A stretch of DNA of 64,000 nucleotides from Luteimonas colneyensis (GTDB lineage Bacteria > Pseudomonadota > Gammaproteobacteria > Xanthomonadales > Xanthomonadaceae): NCBI RefSeq assembly GCF_014836665.1, contig NZ_JACSQJ010000005.1, positions 8,950-72,949 of the forward strand, in the 5' to 3' direction. The stretch's first letter is position 1; each line of letters begins with the position of its first letter. Shown here piece by piece: positions 40,312 through 49,070 of this stretch. The notes below the pieces were generated by a model. The model saw nothing but the letters and a program-made list of their open reading frames with translations. It ran no database searches and was not told the origin of the DNA. A program made the position numbers and the translations under genes.

Positions 40312-41235
40312 TCAGGCCGCCTCGCGATGTTCGTAATACGGCCGCTCCCGGTCATCGAGGATCGCGTACAGCGCGGCCAGGTTGCCGGGGTCCGGCGTCA
40401 GCCACGCCTCCAGGTGCTCCGCCTTGATCGGCACGATGCAGCGGTCATGCCCCGCCGCCGCCACCTCGGCCGGCGGCGCGTCGGTGATGGCGGCGAACGA
40501 GTACAGCTCCGAGCCGTCCGCCTCCGCGGTCCGCGTCCACAGGCAGGCCGCGATCATGTCGCGGCCGTCGCTGGGCCGGAACTCGAGGACCTGGTCGTGG
40601 CCGCCGCGGTCGACGTGTTCGTAGAAGGCGCTGGCCACCATCACCCCGTGGCCGTGGCCGAAGACCTTGCCCCAGGACTTCTCCAGGTTGTCGCGGCGGG
40701 CGTTGTAGGTGCCGGGGTATCGGCGCTCGATGGCCTCGGTCCAGTCGGGCAGCCGGCACTGGTAGCGCATCAGGCGCGCCACGTAGCGGCCGCGCTCGCG
40801 GATGACCACCGGGCACCAGTAACCGGGATAGATGCGGCCGGGACCGGCGTCGGCGGTCGGCGCGCGGAGTTCGTCCAGGCGACGCATCGCGGCCTCGACC
40901 TTGCCGGTGCCGATGCGAATGTCGTCACGGGCCTTCTTTGTCTCGCGCGCCTGCAGCGAGCGCTCTGCGTCGGCGACGCGCTTGCGCTGGGCGAAGACCA
41001 GCTGGGTGAGCTGGTCGATCTCGGCCTGGTCGGCAGCGGCGATGGCGGCGGCGATGCTGGCGGGGGCGAGCGCCATGGCTTCGCGCTCGACGACGCGGGG
41101 CATCCTGGGGCGCTTGCCGGGGTCCTTGCCCTTGCGGATCCAGAATTCCTCGACGTACCAGTCGGGGTCGATCTTGACGCCGAGCGTGCGTTCGAGTTTG
41201 CGGATTTCGGCGTGGACGAGGGCGGAGTAGCACAT
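40312..41235 (-). CDS. SRAP (SOS response-associated peptidase) family protein with a coiled-coil insertion
   Basis: SRAP proteins (YedK/HMCES) crosslink through Cys2 to abasic sites in single-stranded DNA. Here the start MCYSALV places the reactive Cys at position 2. Other site residues appear as TYNARRDNL, SAFYEH and the His of GHDRCIVPI. Unlike the usual 220-residue protein, this one has 307 residues. Residues 35-135 form an extra, highly charged helical insertion (LVFAQRKRVADAERSLQARETKKARDD) likely to be a coiled coil. The ATG at 41235 is fixed by the need for Cys2. No LexA-type box was recognised upstream. The family call is firm; the insert's role is unknown. Confidence 0.88.
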   Translation of the reverse strand: MCYSALVHAEIRKLERTLGVKIDPDWYVEEFWIRKGKDPGKRPRMPRVVEREAMALAPASIAAAIAAADQAEIDQLTQLVFAQRKRVADAERSLQARETKKARDDIRIGTGKVEAAMRRLDELRAPTADAGPGRIYPGYWCPVVIRERGRYVARLMRYQCRLPDWTEAIERRYPGTYNARRDNLEKSWGKVFGHGHGVMVASAFYEHVDRGGHDQVLEFRPSDGRDMIAACLWTRTAEADGSELYSFAAITDAPPAEVAAAGHDRCIVPIKAEHLEAWLTPDPGNLAALYAILDDRERPYYEHREAA

Positions 41236-41319
41236 GGCGGATTGCGATAGGCGATCGAGGTCACATTCGCCTCGATACTGCACCTGTGCGGGTGAACGCT
41301 AGCGCTTGGGTTTCCTCGA

Positions 41320-41565
41320 TCATGAGTCCACCCCCGCAAGCAGGCGCAGGCCGAGCACGGCGAGCATATCCAGCACCTTGTCCAGCTCGGCGCTGACCTT
41401 GCCACGCTCCAGCTCGCTAATGAAGCGGGGGCCGGTGCCGGGAAGACCGGCCAGATCGGGCTGAGCCAGGCCGTAGGCCTTGCGGGCCTGGCGCGCGGCA
41501 CCGCCCAGAGGGCCGGCATCGGCCAGCACCACAGATGAACCCGTACGGGACAATGGGTCCGTCAT
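41320..41565 (-). CDS. Orphan HipB-like HTH regulator
   Basis: The 81-residue protein carries a Cro/C1-type helix-turn-helix (ARQARKAYGLAQPDLAGLPGTGPRFISELERGK). This is followed by SAELDKVLDMLAVLGLRL, the pattern of HipB/y4mF antitoxins. The turn is unusual (AGLPGTGPRF in place of AGLAGVGLRF), so DNA binding may be weakened. In HipBA pairs the kinase gene hipA follows; here the downstream gene is the SRAP gene and no hipA is visible. It may be a relic or a solitary regulator. The ribosome site before ATG 41565 is poor, so the exact start is uncertain. Confidence 0.65.
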   Translation of the reverse strand: MTDPLSRTGSSVVLADAGPLGGAARQARKAYGLAQPDLAGLPGTGPRFISELERGKVSAELDKVLDMLAVLGLRLLAGVDS

Positions 41566-41678
41566 CAGACCGGGGCAGCCTTGCTGTTCCCGATCGGGAT
41601 AATCCAGCAAGCGGTGCGCTTGCCTCAAGGCAATCATCCCGATCGAAAATGCGGCCAGCACCCGGATCGTCTCGCGCG

Positions 41679-44600
41679 TCAGGAGGCCACGAGGGTATCC
41701 GAGTCCACCTCAACACCCGCATCTGGATCAAATGCACAGAACGTCATGGACCGCGCATGAAGGCTACGGAAAGCCGCGGCGGCGCCCAAAGGCTCGATAC
41801 CATGGCGCCGCAAGGTCGCCAACAGATCCTCCACGACATCAGCGCGGTGCAGGACGAAGTTGGAAGCGAAGCAACGCCAGAACGTCCACCCGGCCCGCTC
41901 AAGCACGCGCTGGCGACGGATGTCGTGTTCCCACTGGTCGGGGCCGTGATACCGGTCGCCGTCGCACTCGACCGCCAGGCGGGCGTCGTTCTCGCCTTCG
42001 ATCACCATGTCGATCCGATAGCTGCCGACCCGCACCTGCGGAATCACCCTGTAGCCACGCTGCACCAGCTCGTCGAACACTTCCCGCTCGAACGGGGATT
42101 CGCAGCGCGACCGCAGATCGACTGCCTCCTCCTCGTTCTGGGCGAAGGGAGCGCGGAAGTGCTCGATAAGCCGCCGTCGCAACACATCGTTCGGGCTTAG
42201 ATCCTCCAGGGCGACGCTGCGCACCAGATACATCCGGTCCCGCGCGCGTGACGCCGCGACGTTGTACCGCTGCGCGAACAAATGCTCGGACGCAACCGCG
42301 GGACGGTCCGAGACCACCATCGACAGGAACATGATGTCGCGCTCCTTGCCCTGGAACGTCCGCGCGTCGCCGAATGCCAGCTGGTGGCGCTCCACCACCG
42401 CCTCGCCGAGCTCGCTGTTCACCAGGTCCCAAACGAGCTTGGCCTGCTCGCTGCCCAGCAGCGAAACCACGCCGATCGTCTTGGTCGCCATCGCCGGGTC
42501 GGCCACGATCTGGCCGATCTCGCGCACGATGAACTGCGCTTCCGCCCGGTTCGTCTTGCCGGTTCCACGCGCTCCATCCAGCACGTGGACGTCGACCAGG
42601 GGAGGATCCAGCCGCTCGGATTGCCTGGGAACACGCAGCGGCCTCAGTTCATGGTCGTAGAACTCCCGTTTCGAGTACTCGATGATCGGCTCCACGCAGC
42701 GGAAATGCTCGCGCAGCATCACGGCGCCCTGGGCGAACACCACCTTGAACAGGTCGTAGATGGAACGGTCCGGCGACATCTGCGCCCGGTAGATGTCGAC
42801 CTGGTTCTGGAGATGCTGGGTCATCAGCGCGCCCACGCGTGCCGCATCGATCCCGACGCCGTCCGGCGAAACCTGCTTGTCGTCGCCGACGATCAACACC
42901 TTCTTTGCACGCAGGATCGCCGGGAGGGCGGTCAGGTCCGACTGCGACGCCTCGTCGATGATGACCAGATCGAAGCCGCCCAGCTCCACCGGAAGGGATT
43001 CGCAGATCCTGTAGTGCGGCATGATCCAGCAGGGCACGGCTGGACTGGCCTTGTCGGCAGCCTCGCGAGCGTCTTTTCTGAAACGCGGGGCGCGGATGCC
43101 GGTCCCCTTGCCGATCCTCTTGATGGCCGTGCGATACGCTTCCAGCGCAGAACGCACCGCGGGACTGGCCTTCCGGGCCATCTCCAGCCACGTGCGGCGC
43201 GCCACCGCCTCCTCGTACAGCCTGGCGAGCGCTGATTCGAAATCCGCGCGCTCCCGGCTCAGCCGCTCGAGCTCCTGCCGCCCGTCCATGTCCTGCACCG
43301 CGCTCAACAGGCGGCGCAGCCTCCAGCACTGCCGCCAGTTGTCGGGCAGGAGCGGGTCATGCTGCGGATGCGGAGGATCGTGCCTCAGCTGCTCCGCCCA
43401 CCGCACGGCACCGCTGGCCGCGATCAGCTGCGTCGTCGCGGACACCGTCCCCACGGCGGGCAGCAGCCTATGGCAGCGTCGCAGCTCCTCCAGGATCGCG
43501 AGCCATTCCGACCTGAGCGTGCTCTCGTCCACGCTCCCAGCACCGACGCGTTCCTCGAGGAACTGCCTGATCCGCCCCACCAGTCGACCGTGCGCGCCAT
43601 CGAGCGCACCCAGGAATGCGTCTTTGACCTGCCAGATGCTGGCCAGGCGATTCCGCGTCAGGTTGTGCTCGAGGACCTGGCGGACACCGGCGATCCCGTC
43701 CTGGTCGAGCGGTACCCGCGGCCGGTCTGCCCACGCCGGGAAAAGGTCGACAAGCAGCCCGAGCAGCTCGGCTTCGCCGTGCACGACGCGGAGCATCTTC
43801 CGCCACCCCTTGATGACGTCTTCCGCACGCGTGGGGAACGCGTGGACCGTTGCGATCGCCGGAATCCCCAGGTCCGGCACCAGCGCGTTCCACCGTGCCA
43901 GCAGACGCGTCAGGTCCTGCAGCAGGGCCACGTGGCGCGCCACGTGCGCCCAGTCCGAGGGGGTTGCCGGCGCCATGCCCTCCAGGCGGATGCTGCCGAG
44001 CCGCTGTTTCCCGGCCGACTTGCCGAACAGCCCGGCGACACCGAAGGGACGCTGCCCCTTGGCAAGATTCCCGATGCCGGCGACGACCTCGGCATCGGCC
44101 AGGGCCTCGTCCGGGATCTCCACCGGTCTGGCGAGAAGCCGCGCCCTCTCTTCCAGCGCAATGACGACCTCACCGCCCAGTGCATCGAAGACCGGCAGGA
44201 GCCCTTCCGTCATGCCGACCTGTCGGACGCGCGCTTCCAGGCGGGACAGCCAGTCATCCCCTACAGCGTCGACCGCGGCGCGCTCCACAAGCAGCGCTTC
44301 GGCCTTCGCGGCAGCCACGAGCGCCGCCTCGATCGTCTGCTGCTCGGCATCACGCAGCGCTGGCACCTCCTCCGACGCCACCTGCGCGTTCAACTCGGCC
44401 AGGCGGCACAGATCAGCGTGCGCCTGGATCAGCCTGTCCGTGGACGGGAAGGCCTCGACCTTCGGAAGCGATTCCCGCACCAGCGCCATGTCATCGGCCA
44501 GCCGCCTGCGGGCGTCCCTCAGGGCCACGATGTCCTCATCGTCGAACCCGGGCCGGTGCATGTCCTGGGGGGTGAGCGGATCAGGAATCAGCGTGGCAGC

Positions 44601-46550
44601 CGCCATGTCCGTCGCGACCTCGCGGGCAAGGTCCACGGGACGGATCTCCTCGCCGTCCATCACCACGGGCTCCAGGTTCTTGCGCGCCCATTTCGCAATG
44701 GCCCCATCCACGGCCGCAATCCTGGCGTGGGTCTGGTCGACCTCCGCGTCCAGGCGCTGGACCGCCTTCATCTCTGCCGGACGGTTGATCCTCGCCACCT
44801 CGGCGGAGATCCTTGCGATCGCGTGCTCGAACTGCTTCATCCCGTCGGCTTCGCTGCTCAGGAGGCTGATTGCGAGGGCACGGATATCGTCCGGAAGCTT
44901 GTCCCGCAGCACCGCGAGCGCCGGGTCCTTCATCGACGTCACCAGCACCCGCTTTCCGTTGGCGAGGTAGTGGCAGATGACGTTGGCGATCGTATGGGTC
45001 TTGCCAGTGCCCGGAGGCCCCTGCACCACCACGCCATCGTAGGCGTCGAGCATCTGGACGATCTGGACCTGCTCGTCGTTGTACGGCATCGGAAAGTAGA
45101 GATCCCGCGCCCGCTCCGACTTCCCGGCGTTCCAGTCGATATTGGAAAGGCCACGATAGGCCTGGAGGGGCAGGTCCGAGACCTCGGTTCCAGGATCCGA
45201 CACGATGGAAGCGATCGCCGGCGGCAGCAGGTGCACGTCCTGCTGCAGCAGGGTCTCGAACCGCTCCAGGTCATGCACGAAGAGGCTTCTGCTTCGCGGC
45301 CGCGCGAACAGCGCCCAGGTGTTCGTCACCACGAGCTGATCCGTGGGCGGCGGGAGCTTCGCGCCGGAACCGGCCAAGTCCAATTGGACGAACGTACCCC
45401 GTCCGTCCAGCAGTCCGCTCGCGGTCTTGAGAACCGGCTCGAACGTGCTGGCCTCGAACGGATTGACGCTGGCCTCCAGCGAGGCGAGGAACTCCTTGCC
45501 GCTCCGGGCTACATCGGCCACCCGCGGCAACTCCATCACCCGGTAGAGATCGAGCTCCACCCGGGCCTCGAGCAGGCGAGGCCGAACACTGATCGCGTGG
45601 TCGTCCCCATCCACCGAAAGCTCGGCCAGCTTGGTGATCAGCGGATAGCGAATGGGCCCGCCAGGGCAGTCCCAGACCGCCACGCCGATGCCCATCACCA
45701 GCTCCAGCTCGGATTCGACAATGTTGCCTTGCAGCTTCTGGTGCAACGCGAACAGGTCCGCGTACAGAGCAATGCTCCGGCGCCGGGTCTTCTCCTCCGC
45801 CGCCCACGGCTGCCAGGTGCCGCGGAGATAGGCCGCCAACTGGATGTCCGCCTCTTCCCTGATTCCAAGCGCGTCCAGCGTGAAGAAGTCGGTTGGCGCG
45901 TCTTGTCCCGGCTCCGGCAGTGTCAGGCCCAGCTCGACAGCGCGTTCCTTCGACAGGCGCTTCTGCAGTACCGGAACTGCTGCCGGATTGGTCGACTGCG
46001 CGATGACTGCCCGCAACAACCGGTCGCTTGGCGGTGGGGGTTCGGTCTCCCGGAGGCGCTCGACGCGGATCCACACCTCGTCGTGGTCGCCGTCTCGCGC
46101 AGGAAAGCTGATGCCCGGGAGACCCGACAGTTCGCCCGCATAGCGCCGGAAATCGTCGTGCTGCTCGATGGTGCGTGGAGGCTGTCCACGCAGCAAAGCC
46201 GTCTGCTTGACGAAGTCCAGCAGCTCGCGCAACCGCGTCACGATCATGGGGTCCCCCTGTTCAGCCGACGCTTCCGCCGGTTCGATCACGTCTTCCATTC
46301 CGGTCGCCGGTATCCCCGGGGCCGGCTCCAATGCTGCATCCGGCGGGGTGTTTGCCACGAGGGTGCCGCCCTTGGCCCGCTTCTGCAGGCGCTCGACCTT
46401 GCGTGCGAGCGTCTGGGCTCTCGGCACCCGCCGGTACCGCAGTTCGGCGGCAATCTGGTCGAGGGACCACGGATGGGTCCCTTCGTCGACGTTCCGCACC
46501 ATGTCTTCAAGCTGTTCGATGCGCTTGTTGAGAAGCGGGCGCCTGGTCAT
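41679..46550 (-). CDS. Giant SF1 helicase with C-terminal PD-(D/E)XK nuclease
   Basis: The 1,623-residue protein has an N-terminal region of unknown fold (1-500) and a Walker A GPPGTGKT at about residue 510. A 650-residue helical insertion lies between motifs I and II. The Walker B block is VIIDEAS near 1195, followed by GDDKQVSP (about 1222), and the motif VI-type NVAASRARDR is near 1425. This is the Upf1/Dna2-like SF1 arrangement. Residues 1475-1570 are a DUF559/Vsr-like nuclease: CESPFEREV, YRIDMVIEG with the metal Asp, and the ECDGDRYH core. Similar helicase-nuclease fusions act alone as phage defence genes. It stands between a VanZ gene and an orphan HipB gene. The substrate and immune role are inferred. 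Confidence 0.85.
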   Translation of the reverse strand: MTRRPLLNKRIEQLEDMVRNVDEGTHPWSLDQIAAELRYRRVPRAQTLARKVERLQKRAKGGTLVANTPPDAALEPAPGIPATGMEDVIEPAEASAEQGDPMIVTRLRELLDFVKQTALLRGQPPRTIEQHDDFRRYAGELSGLPGISFPARDGDHDEVWIRVERLRETEPPPPSDRLLRAVIAQSTNPAAVPVLQKRLSKERAVELGLTLPEPGQDAPTDFFTLDALGIREEADIQLAAYLRGTWQPWAAEEKTRRRSIALYADLFALHQKLQGNIVESELELVMGIGVAVWDCPGGPIRYPLITKLAELSVDGDDHAISVRPRLLEARVELDLYRVMELPRVADVARSGKEFLASLEASVNPFEASTFEPVLKTASGLLDGRGTFVQLDLAGSGAKLPPPTDQLVVTNTWALFARPRSRSLFVHDLERFETLLQQDVHLLPPAIASIVSDPGTEVSDLPLQAYRGLSNIDWNAGKSERARDLYFPMPYNDEQVQIVQMLDAYDGVVVQGPPGTGKTHTIANVICHYLANGKRVLVTSMKDPALAVLRDKLPDDIRALAISLLSSEADGMKQFEHAIARISAEVARINRPAEMKAVQRLDAEVDQTHARIAAVDGAIAKWARKNLEPVVMDGEEIRPVDLAREVATDMAAATLIPDPLTPQDMHRPGFDDEDIVALRDARRRLADDMALVRESLPKVEAFPSTDRLIQAHADLCRLAELNAQVASEEVPALRDAEQQTIEAALVAAAKAEALLVERAAVDAVGDDWLSRLEARVRQVGMTEGLLPVFDALGGEVVIALEERARLLARPVEIPDEALADAEVVAGIGNLAKGQRPFGVAGLFGKSAGKQRLGSIRLEGMAPATPSDWAHVARHVALLQDLTRLLARWNALVPDLGIPAIATVHAFPTRAEDVIKGWRKMLRVVHGEAELLGLLVDLFPAWADRPRVPLDQDGIAGVRQVLEHNLTRNRLASIWQVKDAFLGALDGAHGRLVGRIRQFLEERVGAGSVDESTLRSEWLAILEELRRCHRLLPAVGTVSATTQLIAASGAVRWAEQLRHDPPHPQHDPLLPDNWRQCWRLRRLLSAVQDMDGRQELERLSRERADFESALARLYEEAVARRTWLEMARKASPAVRSALEAYRTAIKRIGKGTGIRAPRFRKDAREAADKASPAVPCWIMPHYRICESLPVELGGFDLVIIDEASQSDLTALPAILRAKKVLIVGDDKQVSPDGVGIDAARVGALMTQHLQNQVDIYRAQMSPDRSIYDLFKVVFAQGAVMLREHFRCVEPIIEYSKREFYDHELRPLRVPRQSERLDPPLVDVHVLDGARGTGKTNRAEAQFIVREIGQIVADPAMATKTIGVVSLLGSEQAKLVWDLVNSELGEAVVERHQLAFGDARTFQGKERDIMFLSMVVSDRPAVASEHLFAQRYNVAASRARDRMYLVRSVALEDLSPNDVLRRRLIEHFRAPFAQNEEEAVDLRSRCESPFEREVFDELVQRGYRVIPQVRVGSYRIDMVIEGENDARLAVECDGDRYHGPDQWEHDIRRQRVLERAGWTFWRCFASNFVLHRADVVEDLLATLRRHGIEPLGAAAAFRSLHARSMTFCAFDPDAGVEVDSDTLVAS

Positions 46551-46618
46551 TGAAAGCCGTGCATCATCCGTGGGTCCGACGCAGCCATCTTAAGCAATTC
46601 TCGCGCCAGCTTTCCCCC

Positions 46619-47104
46619 TTACCCGCCCTTCCCCTCACTCGCGCGGCGCGCCCTCGCCGCAACCACGCAGCACACCGACCCGAGCAAGACGCCCACCAGC
46701 CCGCCCAGCACATTCAGCGCCGCGTCCTCGACCTTGGGCTGGCGCCCGTCGGTCAGCCATTGCGACAGCTCCGCGGCGACGCCGAGCGCGGCGACCAGCG
46801 CCACCCCGCGCCAGTTGCGGATGTCCCGGCGGGCCAGCCACAGCAGGAACCCGAGCCAGCCGAAAACGATCAGATGGACCCACTCCGGCGGATCGAGCGG
46901 CGTCGCGCGCGTGAGGTCGTACCACCCGTGGACGCGCTCCATGCCGACCAGGCCCGCGAGCATGGCCGTCGGCAGGAACAGCACCGCGGAGACCGCCAGC
47001 GCGGATGCCACCAGCAGGGCCGCGACCAGCGGGTGGCTGCCACGTCCCAGGAGGATCGCGACGCCGAGCGCCAGCACGGCCAGCAGCAGGTCGGCCCCGG
47101 TCAT
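46619..47104 (-). CDS. VanZ family membrane protein
   Basis: The 161-residue protein has four membrane helices with the VanZ-like pattern: ADLLLAVLALGVAILL, ALAVSAVLFLPTAM, VHLIVFGWLGFLLWLA and a last ALNVLGGLVGVLLGSVCCVV. The motif AAELSQWLTDGRQPKVEDAALN is the signature of the family (VanZ/RDD type). Such proteins sit in envelope polysaccharide loci but have no defined activity. Its start overlaps the stop of the upstream glycosyltransferase gene (ATGA). It is the last gene of the polysaccharide operon before the helicase-nuclease gene. Confidence 0.85.
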   Translation of the reverse strand: MTGADLLLAVLALGVAILLGRGSHPLVAALLVASALAVSAVLFLPTAMLAGLVGMERVHGWYDLTRATPLDPPEWVHLIVFGWLGFLLWLARRDIRNWRGVALVAALGVAAELSQWLTDGRQPKVEDAALNVLGGLVGVLLGSVCCVVAARARRASEGKGG

Positions 47105-48231
47105 GACGCGGGCAGCAGCTCGCGGTACACGGCAAGGGTGCGTTCGATCACAATCTTCTCGTCGAATTCCGCCAGCGCCTTGGCGCGCGCGGCCTTGCCG
47201 AGGCGGGTCGCAAGCTCCGGATCGTCCTGCAGGCGCGCGATCGCCCGCGCCAGCGCATCCGCATCGCGCGCGGGCACCAGCAGCCCGTCGACGCCGTCGG
47301 TCACGACGTGGCGGCACCCGGGCACGTCGGTGGTGACCAGCGGCAGCGCGCAGGCCGCGGCCTCGATGAGGCCCTTGGGCAGGCCCTCGCGGTAGCTCGG
47401 CAGCACCACCATGTCGACGGACGCGAACAGCGCGGGCATGTCGTCCACGTGCCCGAGCCACTCGACGGTGCCATCGGCCACCCACTCGCGCACCGTGGTC
47501 TCGGGCACGGCGGCGGGGTTGCCGGGATCCGGATCGCCGGCCAGCAGGAACTCAATCGTCCTGCCCTCGTCCCGCAGGCGGCGGGCGGCGGCGATGTACT
47601 CGGCCAGTCCCTTGTCCCACAGCAGGCGCGCGGCGAGCAGGACGCGCAGCGGCCGGCCGGCCGGCGCCGACGGACGCACCAGGAAGCGCCCGCAATCCAC
47701 CCCGGAACCCGCGATCAGGCGCACCTGTGCAGGATCCACCAGACCCGCCTGCGCGAACAGTGCAACGTCGTCCGGGTTCTGCAGGACGAGCCGCGCACCT
47801 TGTCCGCCGAGGGCCAGCCGCAGCAGCGCGCGCACGACGGGGCGCAGCAGCCGGGCCTTGGGCGAATCGCTGATGAAGACGTACCCCATGCCGGCCACCG
47901 CGTTGACGCGGCCCGCCACACCCGCCAGCCGCGCGGCAAGCGCGCCGTATACGGCGCACTTGATGGTGAAGCCGTGGACCAGCGCTGGGCGCTCTTTGCG
48001 GAACAGCGACACCAGCCACGCCAAGAGCCTGACTTCGCGCAGGGGGTTGAGGCTGCGACGGTTCATCGGAACCGGTTCCCAGCGCAAGCCGAGCGCGCGC
48101 AGCTTCTCGCCATAGGGGCCGGGGGGTGAGATCAGCAGCAGGTCGTGTCCACGCTGCTGCAGCGCCAGGGCGAGTGAGCGGCGGAAGTTGTAGAGGTACC
48201 AGTCGGTGTTGGCGAAGAGGACGAGCTTCAT
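47101..48231 (-). CDS. Glycosyltransferase family 4
   Basis: The 376-residue GT-B enzyme has FANTDWYLYNFRRSLALAL at the start. The donor-site block EGLPKGLIEAAACALP (about residue 283) carries the two glutamates of the E-x7-E motif, preceded by VDMVVLPSY. It resembles N-acetylhexosamine or GalNAcA transferases of O-antigen loci. The acceptor and sugar are not predictable. It overlaps the YdjC-type gene upstream (ATGA) and the VanZ gene downstream (ATGA), so all three are translationally coupled. Confidence 0.92.
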   Translation of the reverse strand: MKLVLFANTDWYLYNFRRSLALALQQRGHDLLLISPPGPYGEKLRALGLRWEPVPMNRRSLNPLREVRLLAWLVSLFRKERPALVHGFTIKCAVYGALAARLAGVAGRVNAVAGMGYVFISDSPKARLLRPVVRALLRLALGGQGARLVLQNPDDVALFAQAGLVDPAQVRLIAGSGVDCGRFLVRPSAPAGRPLRVLLAARLLWDKGLAEYIAAARRLRDEGRTIEFLLAGDPDPGNPAAVPETTVREWVADGTVEWLGHVDDMPALFASVDMVVLPSYREGLPKGLIEAAACALPLVTTDVPGCRHVVTDGVDGLLVPARDADALARAIARLQDDPELATRLGKAARAKALAEFDEKIVIERTLAVYRELLPAS

Positions 48232-49070
48232 GCGGGCAGGTCGTCGTAGCTTCCGATACGAAAACCGAGTGACCGCGCAAGCTCACCCAGTTCCCCACGG
48301 CGAAGCCACCGATACTCCGCCTCACCGACCGCCCCGACCCTCGTATACCCCTCCATTGCTGCAGCGCTCGTGACCGGGTGGACCATAAGCTCAAAAACAC
48401 CAGGCGGCGCGTTCTTCAGGATCTCTCTGTAATTCGCGATGGAAAGATGGCCGCCTGCGCCTCCGAGATCGAACACACTCCCTAACCCGTCATTCCAGCG
48501 TACTCGACCGCGCCAACGCCGCACGGATGTCCCTAAGGCAGCGCCAAGCACGGCACGGCGTGCCCGTCTTGCCAAGCTGCCAGCTTGGCCAGATGCAACC
48601 CATGGCACGCGCATCGGGATCCGCTCGCGTGCGCAAAGCTTAGCCACGGCCGAGAAGACCGGGCTAAACGCGTGCACGTGTTGATGGCTATCCACATGAG
48701 TGACGCGCAAGCCGTGTGAACGGAGACGCTGAAACTGTGCCTCCAACTCCTGCTCAACGGCGTCCTGCGGCAACCGCCCGGCCAATGCCTGTCGTCCAAG
48801 TCGACCGCGGTCGCGAAAGTTCCCGGCCGAGTCGACGAGCGTGAGAACGGCAGGGAGGCCGAGGAGCGGCTTGCCCCATGTGAGGTTGAAATGCAGGCCG
48901 ACGCCCAACCCTGGATTGGCCTTTGCGAGCGTTACCGCCTCCGCGAACCCGGGCGTGTTGGCCATCAGGGTCGTGCTGGAAACGCTACCGGCTCGGAAAC
49001 ACTCGATGATGCCGGCATTGGCCGCCGCGTTTAGCCCGAAGTCGTCAGCATTGACGATCAAAAGTCTCAT
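48228..49070 (-). CDS. YdjC/ChbG family carbohydrate deacetylase
   Basis: The 280-residue metal-dependent deacetylase starts MRLLIVNADDFGLNAAANAG, with the metal-binding Asp pair (ADDFG). It continues with HFNLTWG and the HVDSHQHVH motif that supplies further metal ligands. Family members remove acetyl groups from N-acetylated sugars (ChbG, HpnK). Here it presumably trims a sugar of the surface polysaccharide or a lipid-linked intermediate. It overlaps the ATP-grasp gene upstream (ATGA) and the glycosyltransferase downstream (ATGA). Confidence 0.9.
   Translation of the reverse strand: MRLLIVNADDFGLNAAANAGIIECFRAGSVSSTTLMANTPGFAEAVTLAKANPGLGVGLHFNLTWGKPLLGLPAVLTLVDSAGNFRDRGRLGRQALAGRLPQDAVEQELEAQFQRLRSHGLRVTHVDSHQHVHAFSPVFSAVAKLCARERIPMRVPWVASGQAGSLARRARRAVLGAALGTSVRRWRGRVRWNDGLGSVFDLGGAGGHLSIANYREILKNAPPGVFELMVHPVTSAAAMEGYTRVGAVGEAEYRWLRRGELGELARSLGFRIGSYDDLPA

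Noticed and set aside
43359-46553. Plus-strand frame of over 1,000 codons opposite the helicase-nuclease gene
   Set aside because: No motif and Arg/Gln/His-rich composition; the minus strand carries intact helicase and nuclease motifs.
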